Shown here: piece after piece, positions 1 to 8,789 of the stretch
Layout of the letters: each line of letters opens with the position of its first letter
Numbering within the stretch: position 1 is the first letter of the stretch
Assembly (NCBI GenBank): GCA_051005695.1
Contig: JBPCJC010000069.1
Coordinates: 14,026-78,025, forward strand
Reading direction: 5' to 3'
Origin: JACCTI01 sp051005695
GTDB taxonomy: Bacteria; Verrucomicrobiota; Verrucomicrobiia; Chthoniobacterales; UBA10450
Length of the DNA: 64,000 nucleotides
Program-made: the position numbers and the translations under genes
Notes under the pieces: model-generated
The model's input: only the letters and a program-made list of their open reading frames with translations
What the model was told of the DNA's origin: nothing
The model's database searches: none

Positions 1-495
1 GAGCCGGAACAAGACTTTGCGTAGATGGCGCGAGTCGATTTCGTGAAAAGCTTCCTCCCATTTCGCGCAAACTTCGGCGACGAAATCGGAACCGTGCGGC
101 GTGTTTTCCGCGCAGATGCGATCGCCGCTGTTGCCGTAAATCCCGACGGCGCTGACTTGCAGGAAAACTTTCGGCGGGTTGGCGCATTCCTGAATCGCCT
201 GGCCGAGGACGCGGACGGAGTCGACGCGCGAGGAGAGAATCTCGCTTTTGTTTTCGGCGGTGTGACGGCAATTAATCGACTTGCCGGTGAGGTTGACGAG
301 GGCCTGCGCGTTTTCCAATTCTTTGGTCCACGGGCCCAAAGTTTTTCCGTCCCAGTGAACGAAGCGAACTTGCGCGCGCTCGCTGGATTGGCCGCGGGTG
401 AGGACGACGACGGCGAAGTTTTCCGCGCGAAATTTTTCCTGCAAAGCTTCGCCAATAAAGCCACTGCCGCCGGCGATGATGATGGTGTTTTTCAC
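1..495 (-). CDS. TIGR01777-family NAD(P)-dependent epimerase/dehydratase, 3' end outside window
   Basis: The first 165 residues of an SDR-type epimerase are read on the minus strand from a GTG at 495; the C-terminus lies beyond base 1. The N-terminus carries the Rossmann glycine motif GGSGFIG at about residues 8-14. A VHWDGK segment and a NLTGKSI...SRVDSVRVLGQAI block follow, which is the usual layout of the TIGR01777 (E. coli YfcH-like) family. The SAVGIYG segment is the expected Ser/Tyr active-site region. The substrate of this family is not generally known. The gene diverges from the ribosomal cluster. A plus-strand reading frame over the same bases is a shadow of it. Confidence 0.85.
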   Translation of the reverse strand, partial: MKNTIIIAGGSGFIGEALQEKFRAENFAVVVLTRGQSSERAQVRFVHWDGKTLGPWTKELENAQALVNLTGKSINCRHTAENKSEILSSRVDSVRVLGQAIQECANPPKVFLQVSAVGIYGNSGDRICAENTPHGSDFVAEVCAKWEEAFHEIDSRHLRKVLFRL

Positions 496-543
496 GAGGT
501 AATCACTCTTTCCACGCATTCGTCTATACGGTGGAAATTATTC

Positions 544-571
544 TTGCGACGCGCATTTTCATTCCTATATT
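544..571 (+). promoter_or_regulatory. candidate sigma70-type promoter of the ribosomal cluster
   Basis: TTGCGA at 544-549 and TATATT at 566-571 are separated by 16 bases, a fair match to a housekeeping promoter, about 100 bases upstream of rpsL. The region lies between divergent genes, where the cluster promoter should be. This is motif-based only. Confidence 0.45.
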
Positions 572-630
572 GCGCGCTCCCCGCATCAGGTGCGTGAGGA
601 GTTTGACGCCGGCCTGAGCGGTTTTTTTGT

Positions 631-653
631 CGCCCGAATCCTGAGATCGGGCG
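631..653 (+). promoter_or_regulatory. leader hairpin upstream of rpsL
   Basis: A perfect 7-bp stem (CGCCCGA at 631-637, TCGGGCG at 647-653) with a 9-base loop lies 17 bases before the rpsL start. It is preceded by a run of seven T at 622-628. It could be an mRNA leader structure used in autogenous control of the str genes, but the sequence gives no proof. Confidence 0.35.
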
Positions 654-670
654 GCTCTTATTTTACAACG

Positions 671-1084
671 ATGCCCACGATTAATCAGCTCATTCGCAAA
701 GGACGAAAGAAAGTTTCGGTGAAATCCAAATCACCGGCGCTGAAGAATTGTCCGCAACGCCGCGGCGTTTGCACGCAAGTGATGACGCGGACGCCGAAGA
801 AGCCGAACTCGGCTTTGCGCAAAGTGGCGAAGGTGCGTTTGACGAATGGCCAGGAAATCATAGCCTACATCCCCGGCGAAGGGCACAACTTGCAGGAGCA
901 CTCGATCGTGCTCGTGCGCGGGGGGCGCGTGAAGGATTTGCCCGGTGTGCGTTATCACATCGTGCGCGGAACGCTCGACAGCCTCGGGGTTGATGGACGG
1001 CGGCGGAGCCGTTCGAAGTACGGGGCGAAGCGTCCGAAAGCTGGTGCGGAAGCAGCCGCAGCGGCCGGCAAGAAGAAGAAATAA
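671..1084 (+). CDS. rpsL: 30S ribosomal protein S12
   Basis: S12 forms part of the decoding centre. The 137-residue protein starts MPTINQLIRKGRKK and carries TPKKPNSALRK with both lysines (K43, K44) where streptomycin-resistance changes occur in E. coli, so the locus looks wild type. The KDLPGVRYH segment holds the aspartate (D89) that is methylthiolated in other bacteria. The last ~14 residues are an added Ala/Lys tail. An upstream extension of the frame to 590 has no similarity to S12, so the ATG at 671 is used. It is the first gene of the cluster, and no Shine-Dalgarno sequence is visible. Confidence 0.97.
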   Translation: MPTINQLIRKGRKKVSVKSKSPALKNCPQRRGVCTQVMTRTPKKPNSALRKVAKVRLTNGQEIIAYIPGEGHNLQEHSIVLVRGGRVKDLPGVRYHIVRGTLDSLGVDGRRRSRSKYGAKRPKAGAEAAAAAGKKKK

Positions 1085-1119
1085 TTTCAGCTTACTAATT
1101 AGTACGGAACCAGAATCAC

Positions 1120-1593
1120 ATGTCACGTCGGCGGAAAGTTTACAAAAAAGAGGAGAAGCTCGACTCGCGTTACGGCAGCGTCGCGGTCGCGCGTTTGATC
1201 TCGACAGTGATGAAGCGCGGGAAGAAGTCACTCGCGGAGCGGATCGTTTATACCGCGATCGATAAATCGCGCGAAGGTTCCGATGCGGTTGATCCGCTCG
1301 AGGTAGTTAATAAGGCGCTGGAGAATGTGCGCCCGCGTTTGGAAGTGAAGTCACGCCGCGTGGGTGGTGCGACTTATCAGGTGCCGATGGAAGTAACGCC
1401 GGCGCGCCAAGTCTCGTTAGCCATGCGCTGGATCGTGACTTACGCCGATAATCGTCGTGGCATGCCGATGGCCGATGCGCTCGCGGCAGAACTGAAAGAC
1501 GCGGCGGCTGGTCAGGGCAACGCGATCAAGAAGCGCGACGACACGCACAAGATGGCGCAAGCGAATCGCGCCTTTGCTCATTTCCGTTGGTAA
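1120..1593 (+). CDS. rpsG: 30S ribosomal protein S7
   Basis: S7 nucleates folding of the 3' major domain of 16S rRNA and contacts the E-site tRNA. The 157-residue product has the normal family length. It shows the usual N-terminal MSRRRKVYKKEEKLDSRYGS start and the KRGKKSLAERIVY, GGATYQVP and ARQVSLAMRWIV blocks. It lies 35 bases after rpsL and 14 bases before fusA, the canonical str order. No Shine-Dalgarno sequence precedes the ATG. Confidence 0.97.
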   Translation: MSRRRKVYKKEEKLDSRYGSVAVARLISTVMKRGKKSLAERIVYTAIDKSREGSDAVDPLEVVNKALENVRPRLEVKSRRVGGATYQVPMEVTPARQVSLAMRWIVTYADNRRGMPMADALAAELKDAAAGQGNAIKKRDDTHKMAQANRAFAHFRW

Positions 1594-1607
1594 CAAATTT
1601 TTTGGTC

Positions 1608-3782
1608 ATGGCTACTGCGACTCTCGATAAACCCGCGACGACGAACCCGAATTCGCCGGACCGAAAGTTCCCGCTCGAAAAGACGCGGAACATCGGAATT
1701 GCTGCGCACATCGATGCCGGCAAGACAACGTTGACCGAGCGCATTCTTTTTTACACCGGCATGATCCACAAGATCGGTGAAGTGCATGAAGGCACGACCG
1801 TGACGGATTGGATGGAGCAGGAACGCGAGCGCGGGATCACGATTACTTCGGCGGCGACGACTTGCGCGTGGATGCAGAAGCCAGAGCCGGGCGTCTACAA
1901 GATGTATGACGGCATTAAGATGCGCGTGAACATCATCGACACGCCTGGTCACGTCGATTTCACTGCCGAGGTCGAGCGTTCCTTGCGCGTTCTCGACGGT
2001 GCAATCGCAGTGTTCGATGCGGTCGCCGGTGTGCAGCCGCAGTCGGAGACGGTCTGGCGTCAGGCGAACAAGTATCTCGTTCCGCGGATCGCCTTCATTA
2101 ACAAGATGGACCGCGTCGGGGCGGACTTTGATGCGTCGATCGACTCGATGCACAAGAAGCTGGGTGCGAATGCCTGGCCGATTCTGATTCCGCTTGGGAA
2201 AGAAGACTACCTTAAAGGCCAGCTCGACGTCGTGAATCGCAAGGCGGTTTTTTATCTCGACGACGACTCGATGGGTTCGGTCTACGAAGTGCGCGACGTT
2301 CCGAAAGAGAACAAGGAGCAGGTCGAGAAAGCTTACGCGACGCTGGTCGAACAAATTTCAAACATCGACGACGAAATCGCCGAGGCGGTGCTCGAAGAAA
2401 AGGAAATCACGCCTCAGATGTTGAAGGCGGGAATCCGTCGTCAGACGATCGCGAACAGATTTGTTCCGGTGGTTGGCGGCTCTGCTTTTAAGAACAAGGG
2501 TGTGCAGTACTTGGTCGACGCGGTGATCGATTACCTACCGGGCCCGCTCGATATTCCGCCTGCGGTCGGCATGGAGCCGGACACGCACGAGAAGATGGAG
2601 GCGCCGACGGATGACAACGGCAAATTCTGTTCGCTCGCCTTCAAACTTTGGAGCGATCCGTTTGTCGGCAAGCTCGTGTTCTTCCGGGTTTACTCCGGTT
2701 CGCTTTCAAAGGGCGACAACGTTTACAACCCGCGCACGAACAAGCGCGAACGCATCTCGCGTTTGATCCAGATTCAGGCCGATAAACGGGAGGACATCGA
2801 CACTTGTTACTCGGGCGATATCGCGGCCATCGTTGGAATTAAAAACATCACGACAGGCGATACTCTTTGCGACGAAGATTTCCCGATCCTGCTCGAGCCG
2901 CCTTCGTTCCCTGACCCGGTTATCTCGATGGCGATCGAGCCGAAAACGAAGCAGGACCAGGAGAAGATGGGCATCGCGCTGCAGCGCCTCTCTGAAGAAG
3001 ATCCGACTTTCAAAGTCTTCACGCATGAAGACACCGGTCAGACGATCATCGCCGGAATGGGCGAACTGCACCTCGAAATCATTCGCGATCGGATGCTGCG
3101 CGAATTCAAAGTGGACGCTAACGCGGGCAAACCGCAGATCGCTTATCGCGAAACCATCACCGCGCCGGCGGATGGCGAAGGCAAGTTGATCAAGCAATCA
3201 GGCGGCCGCGGTCAGTACGGCCACGTCATCATCAAGGTTCAGCCTAACGAGCGTGGCAAAGGCATCACGGTCGAGAACAAGGTCGTCGGCGGAAACATTC
3301 CCAAGGAATACATCCCGGCCTGCAAAAAAGGCATCGAAGAAGCGATGCTCAACGGCGTCATCGGCGGCTATCAGGTGATCGATGCCAATGTCGATATCGT
3401 GGACGGCTCGTATCACGACGTCGATTCGAACGAAATGGCGTTCAAACTCGCGGCGATCTTCGCGGTCAAGGACGCTTTCAAGAAGGCGAAGCCGATTTTG
3501 CTCGAGCCGATCATGAAGGTCGAGAACGCGACGCCGGAAGAATATCAGGGCGATATCATGGGCGATTTGAATCGCCGCCGCGGCAAAATCGGCAGCATCG
3601 AAGTGAAGGGCAACCTCACCATGGTCCAAGCGGAAGTTCCGCTCGCGGAGATGTTCGGTTACGCGACCGCAATCCGTTCACTTTCCAAAGGCCGTTCGAG
3701 TTACTCGATGGAGCCGTCACACTTTGAACAAGTCCCGCAGCAGCTCGTCGCGGCCGTGCTCGACCAGAAGGAAACCAAGTAA
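1608..3782 (+). CDS. fusA: translation elongation factor G
   Basis: EF-G is the GTPase that drives translocation and, with RRF, ribosome recycling. The 724-residue protein has the G1 loop AHIDAGKT (33-40), the G2 RGITIT, G3 DTPGHVD and G4 NKMD motifs, and then domains II-V to the C-terminal ELF-like region. I start it at ATG 1608, giving a ~25-residue tail before the conserved FPLEKTRNIGIAAH. A longer frame from a TTG at 1587 would overlap rpsG. The stop overlaps the rpsJ start (TAATG). tuf does not follow, unlike E. coli. Confidence 0.97.
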   Translation: MATATLDKPATTNPNSPDRKFPLEKTRNIGIAAHIDAGKTTLTERILFYTGMIHKIGEVHEGTTVTDWMEQERERGITITSAATTCAWMQKPEPGVYKMYDGIKMRVNIIDTPGHVDFTAEVERSLRVLDGAIAVFDAVAGVQPQSETVWRQANKYLVPRIAFINKMDRVGADFDASIDSMHKKLGANAWPILIPLGKEDYLKGQLDVVNRKAVFYLDDDSMGSVYEVRDVPKENKEQVEKAYATLVEQISNIDDEIAEAVLEEKEITPQMLKAGIRRQTIANRFVPVVGGSAFKNKGVQYLVDAVIDYLPGPLDIPPAVGMEPDTHEKMEAPTDDNGKFCSLAFKLWSDPFVGKLVFFRVYSGSLSKGDNVYNPRTNKRERISRLIQIQADKREDIDTCYSGDIAAIVGIKNITTGDTLCDEDFPILLEPPSFPDPVISMAIEPKTKQDQEKMGIALQRLSEEDPTFKVFTHEDTGQTIIAGMGELHLEIIRDRMLREFKVDANAGKPQIAYRETITAPADGEGKLIKQSGGRGQYGHVIIKVQPNERGKGITVENKVVGGNIPKEYIPACKKGIEEAMLNGVIGGYQVIDANVDIVDGSYHDVDSNEMAFKLAAIFAVKDAFKKAKPILLEPIMKVENATPEEYQGDIMGDLNRRRGKIGSIEVKGNLTMVQAEVPLAEMFGYATAIRSLSKGRSSYSMEPSHFEQVPQQLVAAVLDQKETK

Positions 3783-4093
3783 TGGCTAGCGGGCAACGTA
3801 TTCGCATTCGTTTGAAAGCATTCGATCATCGAATGCTCGATCAGTCCGCGGTCGACATCGTCGAGACCGCGAAGCGCACCGGTGCGCGCGTGGCCGGACC
3901 GATTCCGCTCCCGACTTTGATCGAGAAATTCACGGTTAACCGTTCCCCGCACGTCGACAAAAAGTCGATGGACCAATTTGAAATCCGGACCCACAAACGC
4001 CTGCTCGACATCATCGAGCCGACCGCCAAAACGGTGGATGAACTGAAGAAGCTCAACCTCCCGGCGGGCGTGGATATCACGATCAAGATTTAG
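3782..4093 (+). CDS. rpsJ: 30S ribosomal protein S10
   Basis: S10 is a small-subunit head protein, and in other bacteria is also NusE, a partner in antitermination. The product is 103 residues long, the usual length. It has the conserved RIRIRLKAFDHRMLDQS start and the RSPHVDKKSMDQFEIRTHKR loop. Its ATG shares one base with the fusA stop, implying translational coupling and fusion of the str and S10 units. Confidence 0.97.
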   Translation: MASGQRIRIRLKAFDHRMLDQSAVDIVETAKRTGARVAGPIPLPTLIEKFTVNRSPHVDKKSMDQFEIRTHKRLLDIIEPTAKTVDELKKLNLPAGVDITIKI

Positions 4094-4129
4094 CGCCCGA
4101 GCGCCGGAAACATTTGCAAGCCCACCATC

Positions 4130-4783
4130 ATGAGCATCGGACTTTTAGGAAAGAAAATCGGCATGACCAGCATCTACGATGCGAACGGTCGGCTGCGTCC
4201 GGTGACTGTGGTCGCGGCGGGCGATAACGTTTTGCTGCGCCGCTTGACCGCGGAGAATGACGGCTACTCGGCGATCAAGGTCGGCTTCGACGTGCAGAAG
4301 GAGTCGCGGGTGAACAAGGCGCTCCTCGGTGAATTCGCTGTGGTTAGTTCTGAGCCGAAGAAGCTGATGCGTGAGTTTCGTCTCGAGGAAGATGCGCCGG
4401 AAGGCGAGATCAATTTAAGCGTCACGCAATTTTCGGAAGGCGACTGGGTCGATGTCATCGGGCGCTCCAAGGGTAAAGGTTTTCAGGGCGTGATGAAGAA
4501 GCACAACTTCCATGGCCAGGGCGCGTCGCACGGTTCCAAGACGCACCGGCGTAACGGCGCCATCGGCAATCGTTCGACCCCTGGCCGCGTCTTCAGGAAC
4601 ATGGGCATGCCGGGTCACATGGGTGACGAACGCGTGACCGTGCAAAACCTCCAGGTGCTGCAGGTGCGCGAGAACGAAAAAATCATTTTGATCAGCGGCG
4701 CGGTGCCCGGTGCGAACGGCAGCTATGTAGTCGTTAGGCCGGCAATCAAGAAGCCGGCAACGACAGCGGGAGAAGCGAAATGA
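4130..4783 (+). CDS. rplC: 50S ribosomal protein L3
   Basis: L3 is an early assembly protein near the peptidyl transferase centre. The 217-residue protein begins with the typical GLLGKKIGMTSIY. It has the long central extension GQGASHGSKTHRRNGAIGNRSTPGRVFRNMGMPGHMG that reaches into 23S rRNA and holds the glutamine methylated in other species. It ends with a short Lys/Ala tail and overlaps rplD by four bases (ATGA). Confidence 0.97.
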   Translation: MSIGLLGKKIGMTSIYDANGRLRPVTVVAAGDNVLLRRLTAENDGYSAIKVGFDVQKESRVNKALLGEFAVVSSEPKKLMREFRLEEDAPEGEINLSVTQFSEGDWVDVIGRSKGKGFQGVMKKHNFHGQGASHGSKTHRRNGAIGNRSTPGRVFRNMGMPGHMGDERVTVQNLQVLQVRENEKIILISGAVPGANGSYVVVRPAIKKPATTAGEAK

Positions 4784-5391
4784 GCGCGAAAGTTTTCACC
4801 GCAACAGCCGCCAAGGACGCGAAGTTCGTCCTAATCGAAAACGGCCGCGGCACCCAGGCCTTGCATGACGCGGTGGTGGCGATGCGGGCCGCGCGTCGTT
4901 CCGGTTCCGCGAACACGAAAACGAAGGCGGAAGTGAACCTTTCCGGCGCGAAACCGTGGCGGCAAAAAGGCACTGGCCGCGCGCGCGCCGGTTACAAATC
5001 TTCGCCGATCTGGCGTGGCGGCGGCGTGGTCTTCGGACCGAAGCCGCGGGATTACACGAAGAAAATTTCCAAATCGACTCGCCGGCTGGCCTTCCAGAAA
5101 GCACTGAGCGAACGGATCAACGCGGGCGACATTCTCACCCTCGACACCTTTGCGGTGAAGGAAGCGAAGACGAAATCATTCCTCAGCCTTCTCGGCGAGC
5201 ATACCGACGCGAAAACGGTCCTCATTCTTTCGGACGCGTTCGATGAGAACACCTACCGCGCAGCGCGCAATGTGAAACCGGTGCTGCTCGCGACCGCGAC
5301 CGATGTGAACACGGAGCAGTTGCTCGCGTTCGACAAAATTCTCGTGACCGAGAAAGCCCTCGACGTACTCGCCGGAAGGACCTCGAAGTAA
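4780..5391 (+). CDS. rplD: 50S ribosomal protein L4
   Basis: L4 lines the exit tunnel; in E. coli it also represses its own operon. The 203-residue product shows the tunnel loop KPWRQKGTGRARAGYKSSPIWRGGG in the middle and the SKSTRRLAFQKALSERI block. The start overlaps rplC (ATGA) and the stop overlaps rplW (TAATG), so translation is probably coupled. Confidence 0.96.
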   Translation: MSAKVFTATAAKDAKFVLIENGRGTQALHDAVVAMRAARRSGSANTKTKAEVNLSGAKPWRQKGTGRARAGYKSSPIWRGGGVVFGPKPRDYTKKISKSTRRLAFQKALSERINAGDILTLDTFAVKEAKTKSFLSLLGEHTDAKTVLILSDAFDENTYRAARNVKPVLLATATDVNTEQLLAFDKILVTEKALDVLAGRTSK

Positions 5392-5675
5392 TGCACGAAC
5401 ATTTCGACATCATCCAAACCGCTTCGTTGACCGAGAAGTCTTCGCTCCTGAGCGAGAAGCTGAACAAGTATGTCTTCCGGGTGAGCCCGCGAGCGAACAA
5501 AGTTCAGATCAAGAACGCGATCGAAAAGCTTTTTAACAAGAAGGTCGTGGCGGTGAACACGGCGAATTACGCCGGCAAGAAGAAGCGCGAACGGACCGCG
5601 AACTTCGGCCGCAAAGCGCATTGGAAAAAAGCCATCGTGACCCTGAAGGAAGGCGAGAAGATCGACCTCGTCTAA
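5391..5675 (+). CDS. rplW: 50S ribosomal protein L23
   Basis: L23 sits at the tunnel exit and docks trigger factor and SRP. The 94-residue protein has the family's YVFRVSPRANKVQIKNAIEKLF core followed by KVVAVNTANYAGKKKR. Trigger factor itself is encoded at 42422. The gene overlaps rplD by one base and is followed closely by rplB. Confidence 0.95.
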   Translation: MHEHFDIIQTASLTEKSSLLSEKLNKYVFRVSPRANKVQIKNAIEKLFNKKVVAVNTANYAGKKKRERTANFGRKAHWKKAIVTLKEGEKIDLV

Positions 5676-5681
5676 CAAGTT

Positions 5682-6530
5682 ATGGCCATCCGCAAATATC
5701 GCCCACTCACTCCGACGCTGCGTTTTAAGACGCTGCCGACTTTTGAGGAAATTACCAAGTCGAAGCCGCACAAAAGCTTGACCGAAGTCAAGAAACGCAG
5801 CGGCGGCCGGAACAACAAAGGCCGGTTGACCTCGCGCCACATCGGCGGCGGTCACAAGCAGAAGTACCGCAAGGTTGATTTCAAACGCCGCAAGCATGGC
5901 TTGGCCGCGGAAGTGATCGGGATAGAATACGATCCGAATCGCACCGCGCGGATCGCGTTGATTAAGTACAGCGATGGCGAGATGAGCTACATCCTTGCGC
6001 CGGACGGGTTGCGCGCTGGAGCGAGGGTCATGTCCGGACCGACTGCCGCGCCTGATCTCGGCAATTCACTTCCCTTGAGTGCGATTCCGTTGGGCGCGAA
6101 TATTCACAACATTGAAATCGCGCCTGGCCGCGGCGGACAGATCGCGCGGAGCGCGGGTCAGCAGGCGACGTTGAGCAACCGCGAGGCCGGTTATGCTTTG
6201 GTGAAATTGCCGTCTGGCGAGATCCGCCGGATCCACGACACCTGCGTCGCGACGATTGGCCAGGTGAGCAACGTCGATCACATGAATGTGGTTAGCGGCA
6301 AGGCCGGTCGTTCTCGTTGGAAGGGTATTCGGCCGACGGTGCGCGGCATGGTCATGAACCCGATCGATCACCCGAACGGTGGCGGCCAGGGAAAATCCAA
6401 GGGTGGTGGCGGACGCCAGCACCTAACGAGTCCCTGGGGTCAGTTGGCCAAGGGATTTAAGACCCGCGCGAAGCACAAGCCGAGCGACCGGTTCATCATG
6501 CAGGACCGCCGGGTTAGCCGGAAAAAGTAA
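5682..6530 (+). CDS. rplB: 50S ribosomal protein L2
   Basis: L2 is a universal large-subunit protein needed for subunit association and peptidyl transfer. The 282-residue product has the conserved RHIGGGHKQKYRKVDFKR, the SKGGGGRQH segment with the functionally important histidine, and a C-terminal TRAKHKPSDRFI tail. It sits 6 bases downstream of rplW and 6 bases upstream of rpsS. Confidence 0.97.
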   Translation: MAIRKYRPLTPTLRFKTLPTFEEITKSKPHKSLTEVKKRSGGRNNKGRLTSRHIGGGHKQKYRKVDFKRRKHGLAAEVIGIEYDPNRTARIALIKYSDGEMSYILAPDGLRAGARVMSGPTAAPDLGNSLPLSAIPLGANIHNIEIAPGRGGQIARSAGQQATLSNREAGYALVKLPSGEIRRIHDTCVATIGQVSNVDHMNVVSGKAGRSRWKGIRPTVRGMVMNPIDHPNGGGQGKSKGGGGRQHLTSPWGQLAKGFKTRAKHKPSDRFIMQDRRVSRKK

Positions 6531-6536
6531 TTTGTT

Positions 6537-6812
6537 ATGGGTAGATCGCTGAAAAAAGGACCATTCGTCGAACCGTATCTTCTCGAGAAAATCGAGAAGA
6601 TGAATGTGGGGGTGAAGAAGCCGATCAAAACCTGGTCGCGCCGCTCGATGGTGACGCCTGATTTCGTCGGGCATACCTTCATGGTGCACAACGGCAAAAC
6701 TTTTACTTCGGTCTTCGTGACCGAGAACATGGTTGGTCACAAACTCGGCGAGTTTTCGCCGACGCGTATTTTCAAGAAGCACGGTTCGCATACGGCGAAG
6801 GTGACGAAGTGA
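6537..6812 (+). CDS. rpsS: 30S ribosomal protein S19
   Basis: S19 is a small-subunit head protein next to S13. It is 91 residues long, as usual, beginning MGRSLKKGPFVE. It contains RRSMVTPDFVGHTFMVHNGK and the KLGEFSPTR motif. Its stop is followed after one base by the GTG of an unrelated exported protein instead of by rplV. Confidence 0.97.
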   Translation: MGRSLKKGPFVEPYLLEKIEKMNVGVKKPIKTWSRRSMVTPDFVGHTFMVHNGKTFTSVFVTENMVGHKLGEFSPTRIFKKHGSHTAKVTK

Positions 6813-6813
6813 G

Positions 6814-7608
6814 GTGAATTTTCGATTTTCGTTTTTTGTCGCGCGATGGCCTGTCTGGGCCCTCGTTAGGCGAACATCGGTGATCGTGTTAATCGGGAGC
6901 GTCTGGTCAGCCGGAGAGCTGATGGCGCAAGGGAATAGTTCTTTGACGGAATCTAATATGAGTGAGTTGCGCCAGCAGCTCGCGGTGCAACGTGAGTCGG
7001 GACAGACGTTGACCGAGAGTTTGGCGGAATCGAATGCCGAGGCGGAATTGTTTCGCCGGAAGTATTCGGATCTGCAGCTGCGGATGGAAGCGCTCGGGAT
7101 CGAAGCGGCCAGCAAGGACCGATCGAAACTGGAGCAGCGTCTGTTGCACGCGGTTAGTGATTTAAAGTTGGCGCAACAGGAGCGCGCGCAATACCGCGAC
7201 CAGATGCTGCGGCTGACGGAAGCGATGTTGAGTCTGCTCAAGACTTCCACCGGCGGCGACGCGAAGGCGCGCGCGGAAGTGGAAGCGCAGGTGCGAGCGT
7301 CGAACGCATTGGTCGCGAAAGTGACGGGCGCGACGGAAGCGGCGCCCGGACTGATGGACGGCAGCGTGGTCAGCGTGAAGGACGAGTGGTCGTTAGTCGT
7401 GGGCAACCTTGGCGAACGCCAAGGAGTGAAAATCGGGATGCCGCTGCGGGTGATGCGCGATGGACGTTTGATCGCGACCCTGCGCGTGGTGGATGTGCGC
7501 CAGCGAATTTGTGGAGCGGTGATTCAGGCAATGGATTCTGGGAAAGAGAAAATAAAGGTAGGCGACCGGCTGCAAGCCGACGCCCGCCAGGATGTGAGTT
7601 TAAAATAA
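6814..7608 (+). CDS. exported coiled-coil protein inserted in the S10 operon, function unknown
   Basis: This 264-residue protein lies between rpsS and rplV, where no gene is expected. It is tightly packed: one base after rpsS, and its TAA is directly followed by the rplV ATG, so it must be cotranscribed. The N-terminus has arginines followed by a hydrophobic stretch (SVIVLIGSVWSAGELMA) that looks like a signal peptide cleaved before QG. Residues ~45-125 are heptad-like and Glu/Gln/Leu-rich, probably coiled coil. The last ~90 residues (DGSVVSVKDEWSLVVGNLGE...IGMPLRVMRDG...VGDRLQ) look beta-rich, reminiscent of MreC- or FlgT-like C-terminal domains. I do not recognise the family. The GTG start is the only close one. 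Confidence 0.75.
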   Translation: MNFRFSFFVARWPVWALVRRTSVIVLIGSVWSAGELMAQGNSSLTESNMSELRQQLAVQRESGQTLTESLAESNAEAELFRRKYSDLQLRMEALGIEAASKDRSKLEQRLLHAVSDLKLAQQERAQYRDQMLRLTEAMLSLLKTSTGGDAKARAEVEAQVRASNALVAKVTGATEAAPGLMDGSVVSVKDEWSLVVGNLGERQGVKIGMPLRVMRDGRLIATLRVVDVRQRICGAVIQAMDSGKEKIKVGDRLQADARQDVSLK

Positions 7609-8079
7609 ATGGAAGTTAAATCGACATATCGCTACGCGAAGATCTCGGCCTTCAAGGTCCGGGAAGTGACGCGTGCTATCCAGGGCCTGCCGGTTTCGGC
7701 AGCGCTCGATCTTTGCGCGTTCAGTCCCAAGAAGGCGGCCGGTTTGATCAACAAGACTTTGAAGAGTGCGGTCGCAAATGCGGAGAACAACGCGAACCTG
7801 CGGGTCGATGGTTTGGTGGTTAAGGAAGCGACTGTCGGCGAAGGCCCGACGATGAAGCGGATGATGCCGCGCGCACGCGGAAGTGGCAGCCGCATCCTGA
7901 AACGCACCAGCCACATCCGGATCATTTTGACGGACGAGATCGAAATCAAACGCCGGGACAAGAAGAAGGTCGGCAAGAGCAAGGCGGCCGGGCGAAAGAA
8001 AGCCGCCGCGAAGACGACTCGTGCGAGCGAACCGAAGGCCGCGGCTTCCGAGCCTAACGAGCAGAAAGCAGAAAGCTAA
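7609..8079 (+). CDS. rplV: 50S ribosomal protein L22 with Lys/Ala-rich tail
   Basis: L22 lines the exit tunnel. The conserved core covers residues 1-115 (KISAFKVREVTRAIQGLP, LKSAVANAENN, GPTMKRMMPRARGSGSRILKRTSHIRIIL), including the tunnel hairpin. The protein continues to 156 residues with a low-complexity Lys/Ala/Glu tail, ~40 residues longer than E. coli L22 (110). The start abuts the stop of the inserted exported-protein gene. Confidence 0.95.
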   Translation: MEVKSTYRYAKISAFKVREVTRAIQGLPVSAALDLCAFSPKKAAGLINKTLKSAVANAENNANLRVDGLVVKEATVGEGPTMKRMMPRARGSGSRILKRTSHIRIILTDEIEIKRRDKKKVGKSKAAGRKKAAAKTTRASEPKAAASEPNEQKAES

Positions 8080-8082
8080 TTC

Positions 8083-8766
8083 ATGGGCCAGAAAGTTAAT
8101 CCAATCGGTTTCCGTCTCGCGGTCAATCGCGACTGGCGTTCGCGCTGGTACGCCAATCCGCAGGAGTTGCCCGGCTTCCTTCATAGCGACATCCAGATCC
8201 GGAATTACGTGAAGAAGAAGCTGCAGTTCGCGGCGGTCGCCAAGATCGTCATCGAGCGCGCCTGGAATAGCATCCGCGTGACCATTCACACGGCGCGTCC
8301 TGGCATCGTCATCGGACGCAAAGGCGCGGAGATCGAGAAGATGACCGAGGAAATCTCGAAGATGGCGCAGGGCAAACAGATCAAGATCGACATCCAGGAA
8401 ATCAAGACACCGGAGCTCGATGCGCAGCTCGTGGCCGAGAACGTCGCGCTCCAGATCGAGCGCCGTATTGCTTATCGCCGCGCGATGAAAAAAGCGGTGC
8501 AGATCGCGATGGATTTTGGCGCGCAAGGGATTCGTTTGCGCAGCTCGGGGCGTCTGAATGGCGCGGAAATTTCGCGCTCGGAATGGTATCGCGAGGGCAA
8601 GGTTCCGCTGCACACACTGCGGACACCGATCGATTACGGCTTCGCGGAAGCGAACACCGTTTACGGAAAGATCGGCGTGAAATGCTGGATCTGTAAGAAG
8701 GAAGAAGCGCCGGCCGAACAGCCGCAATCCTCTGTCCCGCCGCCACCGGCTCCCGCGGAAGTTTAA
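8083..8766 (+). CDS. rpsC: 30S ribosomal protein S3
   Basis: S3 is at the mRNA entry site and has helicase-like activity in the ribosome. The 227-residue protein begins MGQKVNPIGFRLAV. It carries the KH-domain motif VIGRKGAEIEKM and the C-terminal LRSSGRLNGAEISRSEWYREG...TLRTPIDYGFAEA block. A Pro-rich tail ends it. It follows rplV by three bases, in the canonical order. Confidence 0.97.
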   Translation: MGQKVNPIGFRLAVNRDWRSRWYANPQELPGFLHSDIQIRNYVKKKLQFAAVAKIVIERAWNSIRVTIHTARPGIVIGRKGAEIEKMTEEISKMAQGKQIKIDIQEIKTPELDAQLVAENVALQIERRIAYRRAMKKAVQIAMDFGAQGIRLRSSGRLNGAEISRSEWYREGKVPLHTLRTPIDYGFAEANTVYGKIGVKCWICKKEEAPAEQPQSSVPPPPAPAEV

Positions 8767-8789
8767 TTTTTTTTTGAGGAAACACTGTC

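Noticed and set aside
25..597. Plus-strand 190-codon frame at the window start
   Set aside because: The minus strand encodes a clear TIGR01777-type epimerase here; the plus frame is its shadow.
7600..8727. 375-codon minus-strand open frame across rplV and rpsC
   Set aside because: Antisense to two certain ribosomal protein genes, with Arg/His/Leu-rich shadow composition.
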